Positions 40,075-48,442 of a DNA stretch of 53,548 nucleotides are shown in pieces. Every line of letters starts with the position of its first letter. Position 1 is the stretch's first letter. The DNA is from Oscillospiraceae bacterium. GTDB taxonomy: Bacteria > Bacillota > Clostridia > Oscillospirales > Ruminococcaceae. Below the pieces are notes generated by a model that was given only the letters and a program-made list of their open reading frames with translations, was not told where the DNA came from and searched no databases. Made by a program: the position numbers and the translations under genes. The stretch spans positions 1 to 53,548 of the forward strand of contig CAAGJO010000031.1 of assembly GCA_900770285.1 (NCBI GenBank), in the 5' to 3' direction.

Positions 40075-41260
40075 TAATTCATCAGGATTGTTTTCAACTG
40101 CAGTTGCTTCATTTCTGGTATGTGTCTTAGTTATAGCACTGTTTGGTTCATATGCACTGCTAATGGACAGTACAAATATTAATCAGAATGAATACTATGA
40201 AACTATAGCAAAAAAGACTTCATCATCTTTTGCTGACAGCAGTTTGAACTCAATTCAAAGCATAGATTCATCATCTTCAGAGGATAGCTCGTTGGTGGAA
40301 ATTGATCTGTATCCTGCAAAGAGCAGTGATTATAAAGCGGTAACCGACAAGGAATTTACCGCTGAAAATGCAATTTTGGTTGACGCTGACAGTGATGAGA
40401 TTATTGCTGGAAAAAACTATGACAAAAAGATTTATCCTGCATCCCTTACAAAGCTTATGACAGTTCTTGTGGCTGTTGATGAGCTTGACGATTTGAATAA
40501 GACATATACATTTAAGTCTGAGATTGTTGACCCGTTGGTTGACGAGAATGCTTCAAGAGTCGGATTTGAGGCAGGAGAAAAGGTTACAGCTAAAGATTTG
40601 CTTTGTGCATCAATGCTTGAAAGCGGTGCAGACGGTACCGGCGGTCTTGCAGATATGATTGCAGGCTCTGAGAAAGAATTTGTAAATCTCATGAATGAAA
40701 AAGTGGCTGAGCTTGGATTGAAAAATACTCATTTTTCAAATGCCAGCGGACTTTTTGACAAAAATAACTATTCAACAGCTGAGGACATAGCTGTAATAAT
40801 GAATGAAGTAAGAAATAATGATACATTAAACGAAATTATCGGACTAAAAACTTATACTTCCAGCAAAACTGCTCAGCATAAAAACGGCATTAAAATGAAC
40901 AGCATTGTTTTCAGCAGACTTAACGGATATTTTGTTGAAGGCGGCGGAGAAATTACCGGAGGAAAAACAGGATTTATTGATGAATCCAAGTATTCAATGG
41001 CTTCTGTTTATGAAAACAACGGAAGAACATTCATTTGTGTAACTTCAAAGTCATCAACAGAATTTAAGTCAGTTGAAGATTCGATTATGCTTTATGAAAA
41101 ATATGCAGTGCCAAAATCTAAAATTGCCGCGGCTGCCGACAGTGATTCAACTGAATCACTGTCATCATCAGATTCCTCTACCGATGACAGTACTGCTGAT
41201 GAAATTTCAAACAATGTGGTAATAGCAAATTCTGCTCCCGCAAGAGAGAGAATTTCATAA
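40064..41260 (+). CDS. D-alanyl-D-alanine carboxypeptidase (S11 family)
   Basis: 398 aa. N-terminal membrane anchor (about 12-35), a Ser-rich linker, the penicillin-binding domain (about 90-345) and a Ser/Asp-rich tail. The nucleophile motif SxxK is S127-K130 (ASLTKLMT) and the KTG motif is K301-G303 (GGKTGF). The middle motif, SxN in classical enzymes, reads S187-G188-A189. It trims the terminal D-Ala of stem peptides and so controls cross-linking; DacF-type members act in spore-cortex formation, and the dpaAB genes follow 124 bp later behind a terminator. The changed SxN motif occurs, as I recall, in other Clostridial S11 proteins. Confidence 0.88.
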   Translation: MKNDNSSGLFSTAVASFLVCVLVIALFGSYALLMDSTNINQNEYYETIAKKTSSSFADSSLNSIQSIDSSSSEDSSLVEIDLYPAKSSDYKAVTDKEFTAENAILVDADSDEIIAGKNYDKKIYPASLTKLMTVLVAVDELDDLNKTYTFKSEIVDPLVDENASRVGFEAGEKVTAKDLLCASMLESGADGTGGLADMIAGSEKEFVNLMNEKVAELGLKNTHFSNASGLFDKNNYSTAEDIAVIMNEVRNNDTLNEIIGLKTYTSSKTAQHKNGIKMNSIVFSRLNGYFVEGGGEITGGKTGFIDESKYSMASVYENNGRTFICVTSKSSTEFKSVEDSIMLYEKYAVPKSKIAAAADSDSTESLSSSDSSTDDSTADEISNNVVIANSAPARERIS

Positions 41261-41294
41261 AGTTATGTATTACAGTATTATATAATTTACTCAA

Positions 41295-41323
41295 GGATGC
41301 TCAGAAACGAGCATCCTTTTTTT
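41295..41323 (+). terminator. Terminator of the S11 operon
   Basis: GGATGCTC (41295-41302) and GAGCATCC (41309-41316), then seven Ts. Confidence 0.93.
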
Positions 41324-41324
41324 C

Positions 41325-41352
41325 ACCCCAAAAATCAGATAAGCATATAATA
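41325..41352 (+). promoter_or_regulatory. Sigma-K-like promoter of dpaAB
   Basis: ACC (41325-41327), 16 bp, CATATAATA (41344-41352), which fits the sigma-K pattern AC-N16/17-CATAnnnTA exactly. In Bacillus the dipicolinate synthase operon is transcribed by sigma-K in the mother cell. The embedded TATAAT could alternatively serve the vegetative sigma factor, but no TTGACA-like -35 is present. Confidence 0.6.
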
Positions 41353-41384
41353 AATTGTAAGAAAGCAATGCGGAGGTTTATTAT

Positions 41385-42239
41385 ATGAATAAGAAAATTT
41401 TCTTGTGCGTCGGAGGTGACGCAAGATATATATATATGAGCAAAGCTCTTGCCGCATACAGCAAAGTCTATACTTATGGCATTGATGAGTTTTGCAGTAC
41501 AGAAAAACTGGAGAACCTTTGGGATATGACAGAAAAAGCAGATGTGCTTGTGCTGCCGCTTTTTAAGAATGACAGGCAGGAAATTGACTGCCGCAGCTAT
41601 GGTACTGTGACATTTTCATCACTAGTGCCGTTTCTGAAGAAAAATGCAATGGTTGTTGGCGGAAGAATGTCACCAGGTCAGGCAGGATATTTTCAGTCTG
41701 AAGGGTTTGAAACCAAAGATTATTTTAAGCGTGAGGAACTTGTAATAAAGAATTGTATTCCAACTGCCGAGGGCGCTTTGCAGATTGCTTTGCAGGAGCT
41801 TAACTGTACAATGAATAAAAGCCGTGTGCTGATAATCGGCTTTGGAAGGGTCGGCAAAGCCTGCGGCAGGCTTTTTAAAGCTGTAGGAAGTGATGTTGTT
41901 TGTACAGCAAGGAAATATGAGGCTTTGGCTGAGGGGGAAAATATGGGACTTGACAGCTTTCATCTTAACGAGCTGTGTGCCCGCCTTGACAGCTTTGATG
42001 TTATCATAAATACTGTTCCTGCAATGATATTAGATAAGCAAATGCTGAAATTTGTGGGAAAGGATACTTTGATTATTGACCTTGCATCAAAACCCGGAGG
42101 AGTTGACTTTGACAGTGCCTTGAGGATGAATAAAAAGGTGGTTCATGCATTATCACTGCCGGGAAGAACAGCTCCTGAAACAAGCGGAAAAATTATAGCT
42201 GAAACAATTATGAATATGGTGACGGAGAGAGGTGATTAG
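41385..42239 (+). CDS. dpaA: Dipicolinate synthase subunit A
   Basis: 284 aa (SpoVFA). Rossmann fold with VLIIGFGRVGKACGRLFKAV at about residues 147-166, preceded by CIPTAEGALQIA and followed by INTVPAMILD and LIIDLASKPGGVDF, all typical. With DpaB it makes dipicolinic acid from dihydrodipicolinate for the spore core. Ribosome site GGAGG. The stop (TAG) is directly followed by the dpaB ATG. Confidence 0.95.
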   Translation: MNKKIFLCVGGDARYIYMSKALAAYSKVYTYGIDEFCSTEKLENLWDMTEKADVLVLPLFKNDRQEIDCRSYGTVTFSSLVPFLKKNAMVVGGRMSPGQAGYFQSEGFETKDYFKREELVIKNCIPTAEGALQIALQELNCTMNKSRVLIIGFGRVGKACGRLFKAVGSDVVCTARKYEALAEGENMGLDSFHLNELCARLDSFDVIINTVPAMILDKQMLKFVGKDTLIIDLASKPGGVDFDSALRMNKKVVHALSLPGRTAPETSGKIIAETIMNMVTERGD

Positions 42240-42818
42240 ATGTCGTTGGAGGGAGTTAGAATCGGCTTTGGAATGTGCGGTTCATTCTGCACCTTCTCAA
42301 AGGCTTTTGAAGCAGCTGAAAAGCTTGTATCAGAAGGTGCAAAACTTACGCCGGTTATGTCGTTCAATTCAGCAGGAATGTCCACTCGTTTCGGAACAGC
42401 TGAATATAATCAAAAAAAGATAGAGGAAATATGCGGAGCAAAGGTTATAAAAACTATTGAGGGTGCAGAACCAATCGGACCTAAAAAAATGTTTGATATT
42501 CTTGTGATTGCTCCATGTACGGCAAATACGGCAGCAAAGCTTGCCTGGGGAATATGTGACACCCCAATAACTATGGCAGTAAAATCACATTTAAGGAATT
42601 CTCGTCCTGTAGTTATTGCAATTTCAACCAATGATGCTCTTGCAGGCTGTGCCAAGAATTTTGGTATGCTGCAAAATTACAAAAATTACTATTTTGTACC
42701 GTATAGACAGGATAATTATGAGGCAAAGCCAAATTCCATTGTGGCAGACTTTACAAAAATCAGTGAAACGGTTGAAAGCGCATTAAAGGGTATTCAAATT
42801 CAGCCGCTAATTATATAA
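42240..42818 (+). CDS. dpaB: Dipicolinate synthase subunit B
   Basis: 192 aa (SpoVFB), flavoprotein fold of the HFCD type: GFGMCGSFCTFSKAFEAAE at the N-terminus, IAPCTANTAAKLAWGICDTP and the SHLRNSRPVVIAISTNDALA stretch. It supplies the FMN-dependent half of dipicolinate synthase. Its start is immediately after the dpaA stop, with GAGAGGTG inside dpaA as ribosome site. A bidirectional terminator follows. Confidence 0.95.
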   Translation: MSLEGVRIGFGMCGSFCTFSKAFEAAEKLVSEGAKLTPVMSFNSAGMSTRFGTAEYNQKKIEEICGAKVIKTIEGAEPIGPKKMFDILVIAPCTANTAAKLAWGICDTPITMAVKSHLRNSRPVVIAISTNDALAGCAKNFGMLQNYKNYYFVPYRQDNYEAKPNSIVADFTKISETVESALKGIQIQPLII

Positions 42819-42819
42819 T

Positions 42820-42850
42820 AAAAAAGCGGTCTTTTCAGATCGCTTTTTTA
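42820..42850. terminator. Bidirectional terminator between dpaB and the LysR gene
   Basis: AAAAAGCGGTC pairs with GATCGCTTTTT (one G-T), with A/T runs on both sides; it overlaps the last bases of the LysR-type gene. Confidence 0.85.
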
Positions 42851-43759
42851 TACGCTTACAGCATTCTTGAATTTTTGAGCAATTTGTTCCATAAATCTCA
42901 TAGCGTTATCGCTGATTGGGTAATTTGTACATGCCATAACGCAAATATGCCTTGGAGGAATTGGTTCTTTAGTGTTGATTTTAAAAATTTTTCCTTTTTC
43001 TATTGCTTCTTTCGCTATGCTTTCCTGTGAAAAACCTATGCCAAAGTTGTTTTCAACCAAAGGAATTATCTGGTTAACTGTAGCCAGCTCGATTCCCGGA
43101 TTTATGGTTAAGTCATAGGTTCTGAAAAGCTGATCGATATAACTGCGTGTGGTAGTGCCTTCCTGTAAAAGTATAAGAGGATATTCTGAAATTTCATTTA
43201 ATGAAACAGTTTTATTTTTTAAATCCGAATATCTTGCCCCTGCTACGACAATATCCTGCAAATCATCTATAATAGTTATGGACAAGTCTTTTTTGTTGAG
43301 AATGGGTGAGGAGGAAATTGCCAGATCAATAAAATTGGCACGCAAAGCGTCAGTTGCCTGCGGAGTGGTCATGTTATAAATTTTCAGCTTGGTATATGAA
43401 AAATAATCGTGACATTGACTCATAAAATGGAGAATTTTCGGCTGCAGTGCAACATCGCTTATGCCAATGCGCAGCATTTCAAAATTGTTGCTTTGATAAA
43501 GCTTGAGTTCTTCTTCAGCAGAAAACAGATGCTTGCAGGCAATGTTTACATGCTTAAAAAGTATAGACCCTTCCGGGGTAAGGGTTACGCCATGCTTGCT
43601 GCGATTAAAAAGCTTGCAGTCAAGTTCACCTTCAAGATTTGAAATACATCGGCTTACAGAAGGCTGAGAAAGATAAAGTGCTTTTGCCGCAGCAGTAATG
43701 TTTTTGAATTTTGCAACATAATAGAATACCTTGTAATATTCAAAGTTCACGGTTTTCAT
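42848..43759 (-). CDS. LysR-family transcriptional regulator
   Basis: 303 aa. N-terminal winged helix-turn-helix (FKNITAAAKALYLSQPSVSR, then CISNLEGELDCKLFNRS) followed by a LysR substrate-binding domain (90-300), with LILLQEGTTTRSYIDQLF and VENNFGIGFSQESIAKEA. It is divergent from the atp operon with 203 bp between start codons, and convergent with dpaB. Co-inducer and targets unknown; the divergent position makes the atp promoter region a candidate but such coupling has no precedent known to me. Confidence 0.92.
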   Translation of the reverse strand: MKTVNFEYYKVFYYVAKFKNITAAAKALYLSQPSVSRCISNLEGELDCKLFNRSKHGVTLTPEGSILFKHVNIACKHLFSAEEELKLYQSNNFEMLRIGISDVALQPKILHFMSQCHDYFSYTKLKIYNMTTPQATDALRANFIDLAISSSPILNKKDLSITIIDDLQDIVVAGARYSDLKNKTVSLNEISEYPLILLQEGTTTRSYIDQLFRTYDLTINPGIELATVNQIIPLVENNFGIGFSQESIAKEAIEKGKIFKINTKEPIPPRHICVMACTNYPISDNAMRFMEQIAQKFKNAVSV

Positions 43760-43820
43760 ATTGTCGCTCCTTTATGTCAAAATATACGTTTTTGCTATAT
43801 CAAATATAAAAAATATGTAT

Positions 43821-43849
43821 TTTACAAATGGATTTAAGAGTATTATAAT
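43821..43849 (+). promoter_or_regulatory. Promoter of the atp operon
   Basis: TTTACA (43821-43826), 17 bp, TATAAT (43844-43849), with a leader of about 110 nt before atpB. Confidence 0.75.
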
Positions 43850-43962
43850 ATATTTGTTAAAATAAATCAAGTTCAAACTAAGTTGTCAATGGCGATACTC
43901 TATAATTTCTGGTCGTTATTGGCTTCTTTTATTTTGATTAAGCCTGAAAGGAAGTGATTTAT

Positions 43963-44655
43963 TTGGAAGAATTATCAAAGGAACTAGTGAAATCGCTGGA
44001 TAACACAATAGCTTTTAAAATACCTATATTTGGCGGAATACCTGTTCCTACATCATGTGTTGTAACCTGGATAATCATGGCGATTCTTATTGGGCTGGCA
44101 TTGATTTTTACTCACAATCTGAAAATTATTCCAGGTAAGAGACAGGCACTTATTGAAAGTTTTGTAGTGTTCCTTCGTAACTTCATAAAGAGCTGCGTAG
44201 GTGAAAAGGGATTGAGATATTTCCCGTGGCTTGCAACTGTGCTTTTGTACATAGGGCTTTCCAATATCATTGGCATGTTGGGATTTGTGCCGCCCACAAA
44301 GGATCTGAATGTTACAGCAGGCTTGGCTGTTACAAGTATATTTATGATAGAAAAGGCGGGAATACAATCAAGAGGTACAAAGGGCTGGATAAAGAGCTTT
44401 GCACAGCCAATGCCTATATTGCTGCCGATTAATTTAATGGAAATTGTCATAAAGCCGCTGTCACTTTGTATGCGACTTTTCGGAAATGTACTTGGCTCAT
44501 TTATTATTATGAAGCTTCTTGAGGCTCTTTGCCCGGTAGTCATACCGGTGTTGGGTTCAGCTTATTTTGATATATTTGATGGATTTATCCAGGCATATAT
44601 ATTTGTTTTCCTCACGGGATTATTTATGAAAGAATCAATGGGTGTGGAAGATTAA
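43963..44655 (+). CDS. atpB: ATP synthase F0 subunit a
   Basis: 230 aa from TTG 43963; a GTG at 43954 is part of the AGGAAGTGAT ribosome site. Five to six membrane helices. The essential arginine lies in the LSLCMRLFGNVLGS motif, and PINLMEIVIKPLS precedes it. Subunit a forms the two half-channels that carry ions to the c ring. First gene of the eight-gene operon; an atpI gene is not seen before it. Confidence 0.95.
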   Translation: MEELSKELVKSLDNTIAFKIPIFGGIPVPTSCVVTWIIMAILIGLALIFTHNLKIIPGKRQALIESFVVFLRNFIKSCVGEKGLRYFPWLATVLLYIGLSNIIGMLGFVPPTKDLNVTAGLAVTSIFMIEKAGIQSRGTKGWIKSFAQPMPILLPINLMEIVIKPLSLCMRLFGNVLGSFIIMKLLEALCPVVIPVLGSAYFDIFDGFIQAYIFVFLTGLFMKESMGVED

Positions 44656-44703
44656 AAAATGTTAACCACTGCATAATGCAGTAAAATTTAGGAGGTAATT
44701 ATT

Positions 44704-44919
44704 ATGTTATTAGCAATTGGAGCAGCTGTCGCAGTTTTAACGGGTATTGGTGCAGGTCTTGGAATTGGTATTGCCACATCACATGCAACAGAGGCTATTG
44801 CAAGACAGCCTGAAGCAAAGGGAGCAATCAATACAGCATTGCTTTTAGGATGTGCATTGGCAGAGGCTACTGCTATTTATGGATTTGTAATTGCACTTTT
44901 GATTGTAATGAAGATGTAA
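44704..44919 (+). CDS. atpE: ATP synthase F0 subunit c
   Basis: 71 aa, two-helix hairpin with the loop ARQPEAKG. The ion-binding carboxylate is E54 in helix 2 (ALAEATAIYGF). T56 and Y59 follow as in sodium-binding rings, but the helix-1 glutamine of sodium rings is I21 here, so proton use is more likely. AGGAGG ribosome site. The small size and strong site fit the need for many copies. Confidence 0.97.
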   Translation: MLLAIGAAVAVLTGIGAGLGIGIATSHATEAIARQPEAKGAINTALLLGCALAEATAIYGFVIALLIVMKM

Positions 44920-44974
44920 TTCGGCAGGCAGAAAATGAAGCACAATATTATTTGCGGGAAAGAATGGTGATTTT

Positions 44975-45460
44975 ATGCTGAAGTTGGACTGGAATATCCT
45001 TTGGACAATAATAAATCTGCTCATTCTTTTTATAGTATTGAAAAAGGTGCTTTTCAATAGAGTAATGGGAATTATCGAAAAGCGTACTCAGATGGTTCAA
45101 AATGATCTTGACTCTGCAGCGGCTGCAAAATCAGATGCTGAACAGATGAAAAAGGATTATGAAGAACAGCTTAAAACAGCTCATGATCAGGCGTTGGATA
45201 TTACCAATACTGCAAAGCTTAATGCTCAGAAAGAATGCGAACTTATGATTGAAAATGCAAGAGAAGAATCTGCAAAGATAATCAAGGACGCACAGAAAAC
45301 TGCTGTTAACGAAAAATCCAAGGCTCTTGATGATGCTAAGGTAGAAATTGCAGATCTGGCACTTTTCGCAGCTGCAAAGGTTATAAATAAAAAGGTTGAC
45401 AGCGATTCTGATAAGCAGATGGCTGAGGACTTTATTTCGGAGGTAGGTGAGTCCAAATGA
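44975..45460 (+). CDS. atpF: ATP synthase F0 subunit b
   Basis: 161 aa: one N-terminal membrane helix (about 5-25), then a long charged coiled coil (KRTQMVQNDLDSAAAAKSDA onward) that forms the peripheral stalk, and the terminal AAAKVINKKVDSDSDKQMAEDF block. Overlaps atpH by 4 bp (ATGA). Confidence 0.95.
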   Translation: MLKLDWNILWTIINLLILFIVLKKVLFNRVMGIIEKRTQMVQNDLDSAAAAKSDAEQMKKDYEEQLKTAHDQALDITNTAKLNAQKECELMIENAREESAKIIKDAQKTAVNEKSKALDDAKVEIADLALFAAAKVINKKVDSDSDKQMAEDFISEVGESK

Positions 45461-45963
45461 TTTTTAAGGACGCCGAAAACTGCGGAAAAATTCTCATGTC
45501 ACTGAATATTTCAAAAGAAGATATTAAGAGTACAAATGAAATCTGGAATGAAAATGAAGAGCTGAGAACCGCTTTGCTTTGTCCTGTGGTAAAATGTGAG
45601 GAAAAGTATAATGTTATTGATAAGGTGTTTCCCAAAAGTATTTGTACATTTTTGAAAGTAATGTGCGAGTTTGGACATCTGGACATTTTGCCTGATATTT
45701 TTGAAGCTTATGATATGCTTGTTCTTGCAAGCAGAAATATCTTGTATGCAGAGCTTTATTATGTTAATAAGCCTGACAATTCAGTAATTGACAGCTTTAA
45801 GGATATGCTTTGCAAAAAATATAATTGTAAGGATGCAGAAATAAAACTTATTGAGGATAAAGAACTTATTGGCGGTTATAAGCTGAAAATAGGGGATATT
45901 GAGTATGACAAAACTGTGCTCGGAACTGTAAAAGCTTTGAAGAAAAAGCTTTTAGCAGTTTAA
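45457..45963 (+). CDS. atpH: ATP synthase F1 subunit delta
   Basis: 168 aa. Links stalk subunit b to the top of F1. The C-terminal domain shows the family pattern LIEDKELIGGYKLKIGDIEY and DKTVLGTVKALKKKLL. The N-terminal half is divergent, as is usual for delta. ATG overlaps the atpF stop, indicating coupling. Confidence 0.92.
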   Translation: MIFKDAENCGKILMSLNISKEDIKSTNEIWNENEELRTALLCPVVKCEEKYNVIDKVFPKSICTFLKVMCEFGHLDILPDIFEAYDMLVLASRNILYAELYYVNKPDNSVIDSFKDMLCKKYNCKDAEIKLIEDKELIGGYKLKIGDIEYDKTVLGTVKALKKKLLAV

Positions 45964-46008
45964 ACACAGTAAAGATAATGGAACATTTCTTTTTAGGAGG
46001 CGGAAAAC

Positions 46009-47514
46009 TTGAGCGGAAAGAATTCAAGCGATATTATTTCAGTGCTTAAAAGTGAAATTTCCGATTTTGATGCGAAAATGCAGGTTTCCGAAACGGGAAC
46101 TGTTATTACCATAAATGACGGAATTGTAAGTGTATATGGACTTAACCATGTTATGTACGGGGAGTTGGTTGAGTTTGAAACGGGAGTTAAGGGTATTGTC
46201 CAGAACGTTGAGACAAAAACTGTAGGAATCGTTCTTCTTGGAGATGATTACGGAATATCAGAAGGCTCAAAGGTCGTAAGAACCGGTAAAAAGGCAGGCG
46301 TGCCGGTAGGTGAAAACTTCATCGGACGTGTTGTAAACGCTATCGGTGAACCAATAGATGGTCTCGGCGCAATTAAAGAGGATGACTTTTATCCTATTGA
46401 ACGTGAAGCTCCTGGAGTTATAAACAGAAAATCAGTAACTGAACCTTTGCAGACGGGAATTATGGCTATCGACTCTATGTTTCCTATCGGAAGAGGTCAG
46501 CGTGAACTTATAATCGGCGACAGACAGACAGGTAAAACTACTATTGCAACAGATACAATTATTAACCAAAAAGGACAGGATGTTATTTGCGTTTATGTTG
46601 CAATCGGTCAGAAGGCATCGACTGTTGCAAAACTTGTCGATCAGTTAAAACAGCATGGTGCAATGGATTATACTATTGTTGTTACTGCAATGGCATCAGA
46701 CCTGGCACCTGTTCAGTATATCGCACCATACGCAGGAACTGCTATGGCAGAGTATTTTATGGATAAGGGCAAGGATGTCCTTATTGTATATGATGATTTA
46801 TCAAAGCACGCAGTTGCATACCGTGCAATGTCATTACTGCTGCAGCGTTCCCCGGGACGTGAAGCTTATCCGGGTGACATATTCTATCTTCATTCAAGAT
46901 TGCTTGAACGTTCATCACGTCTTGATGATGAGCATGGCGGCGGTTCAATTACTGCTTTGCCGATTATTGAAACGTTGGCAGGAGACTTGTCAGCATACAT
47001 ACCGACTAATGTCATTTCTATTACAGACGGTCAGATTTTCCTTGAATCACAACTGTTCTTCTCAGGAATGAGACCGGCTGTTAATATTGGTCTTTCAGTA
47101 TCCCGTGTAGGCGGTGCTGCACAGACAAAGGCTATGAAAAAGGTCGCAGGCTCTCTGCGTATTGACCTGGCTCAATATCGTGAAATGGAAGTATTTACAC
47201 AGTTCAGTTCTGAACTTGATAAAGCAACAAAAGAACTTCTTGGTTACGGCGACAGAATCATGGAACTTTTGAAACAGCCTGTAAGTCATCCGCTGTCAAT
47301 GCATGATCAGGTTATTTTGCTTTGTATCGCAACTCATAAGCTTATGCTTGATGTGCCTGTAAATAAGATCAAAAAATTTAAAGCCGATGTTTTAAGCTAT
47401 TTCAATGCAAATCATAAAGATATTATTAAGGAAATAGATGATAAGAAAGTGCTTTCAGATGAGCTTGAGGAAAGAATTTTAGCTGCTGCTAAGGAATTTA
47501 AAGAAAGCAGGTAA
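46009..47514 (+). CDS. atpA: ATP synthase F1 subunit alpha
   Basis: 501 aa from TTG with AGGAGG upstream. Walker A GDRQTGKT (about 170-177), the VYVAIGQKASTVAKL stretch, and the alpha arginine-finger region PAVNIGLSVSRVGGAAQTKAM. Non-catalytic nucleotide-binding subunit of the F1 hexamer. Six bases separate it from atpG. Confidence 0.97.
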   Translation: MSGKNSSDIISVLKSEISDFDAKMQVSETGTVITINDGIVSVYGLNHVMYGELVEFETGVKGIVQNVETKTVGIVLLGDDYGISEGSKVVRTGKKAGVPVGENFIGRVVNAIGEPIDGLGAIKEDDFYPIEREAPGVINRKSVTEPLQTGIMAIDSMFPIGRGQRELIIGDRQTGKTTIATDTIINQKGQDVICVYVAIGQKASTVAKLVDQLKQHGAMDYTIVVTAMASDLAPVQYIAPYAGTAMAEYFMDKGKDVLIVYDDLSKHAVAYRAMSLLLQRSPGREAYPGDIFYLHSRLLERSSRLDDEHGGGSITALPIIETLAGDLSAYIPTNVISITDGQIFLESQLFFSGMRPAVNIGLSVSRVGGAAQTKAMKKVAGSLRIDLAQYREMEVFTQFSSELDKATKELLGYGDRIMELLKQPVSHPLSMHDQVILLCIATHKLMLDVPVNKIKKFKADVLSYFNANHKDIIKEIDDKKVLSDELEERILAAAKEFKESR

Positions 47515-47520
47515 GGCTTT

Positions 47521-48405
47521 ATGAGTAGTATGAAAGAAATCAGAGACAGAATCGCAAGTATTAATGATATAAGAAAAATCACTAATGCTATGTATCTTAT
47601 CTCTTCCTCAAAGCTGAAAAAAGCTCAAAAGAGATTGGAACAAACTGTCCCGTATTTTGTTCGTCTGCAATCTACAATTCATGATATTTTAAGACGTACT
47701 CCTGACATAAATCATCTGTATTTTGACCAGAGGTCTGAAAAGTCTGAGGATGAAAGAGTTGTGGGATATATTGTAGTTACCGCAGATAAGGGTCTGGCAG
47801 GCTCATACAATCATAATATTTTAAAGCTTGCGGAACAAGAACTTGGAAAGCATAAAAATACCTGTCTGTTTGTAGTGGGACAGGTGGGCAGACAGTATTT
47901 CAAGAGCCGTAAAGTCACAATCGACGGAGAATTTTTGTATACTGCTCAGAATCCTACTCTTCCAAGAGCAAGATCTATTGGCGGAACTGTTTTGGATATG
48001 TTCCGAAAAGGCTATCTTGATGAAGTAAATATTATTTATACCAGAATGGAAAATTCGGTTAAGCTTGTGCCTGAGATTTTAAAGGTGCTGCCCCTTGAAC
48101 ATGATGATTTCTCATCAAGAGTAAAAACAAATATAACAGATGAGGCAGAGTTTTCTCCTTCTCCTGAGAGAGTTTTGAATCATCTTGTTCCTAACTATGT
48201 TATAGGTATGATTTACGGTGTTCTTACCGAGGCGTTTTCAAGTGAGCAAAGTGCAAGAATGATGGCTATGGATTCGGCAACTCAAAGTGCTGATGATATG
48301 CTGAAAGATTTATCACTTCTTTATAACAGAGCAAGACAGGCGGCAATTACTCAGGAAATTACTGAAGTTGCGGCAGGTGCTAAAGCGCAGAAAAAGAAAA
48401 AATAA
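47521..48405 (+). CDS. atpG: ATP synthase F1 subunit gamma
   Basis: 294 aa. The N-terminal helix MKEIRDRIASINDIRKITNA and C-terminal helix MDSATQSADDMLKDLSLLYN with RARQAAITQEITEVAAGA form the rotating coiled-coil shaft; the central domain has VVTADKGLAGSYNHNIL. Ends in a lysine run. Confidence 0.96.
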   Translation: MSSMKEIRDRIASINDIRKITNAMYLISSSKLKKAQKRLEQTVPYFVRLQSTIHDILRRTPDINHLYFDQRSEKSEDERVVGYIVVTADKGLAGSYNHNILKLAEQELGKHKNTCLFVVGQVGRQYFKSRKVTIDGEFLYTAQNPTLPRARSIGGTVLDMFRKGYLDEVNIIYTRMENSVKLVPEILKVLPLEHDDFSSRVKTNITDEAEFSPSPERVLNHLVPNYVIGMIYGVLTEAFSSEQSARMMAMDSATQSADDMLKDLSLLYNRARQAAITQEITEVAAGAKAQKKKK

Positions 48406-48442
48406 TAAATTTTCACCCTGAAAGGTTTGGTGAATTAAAGCA

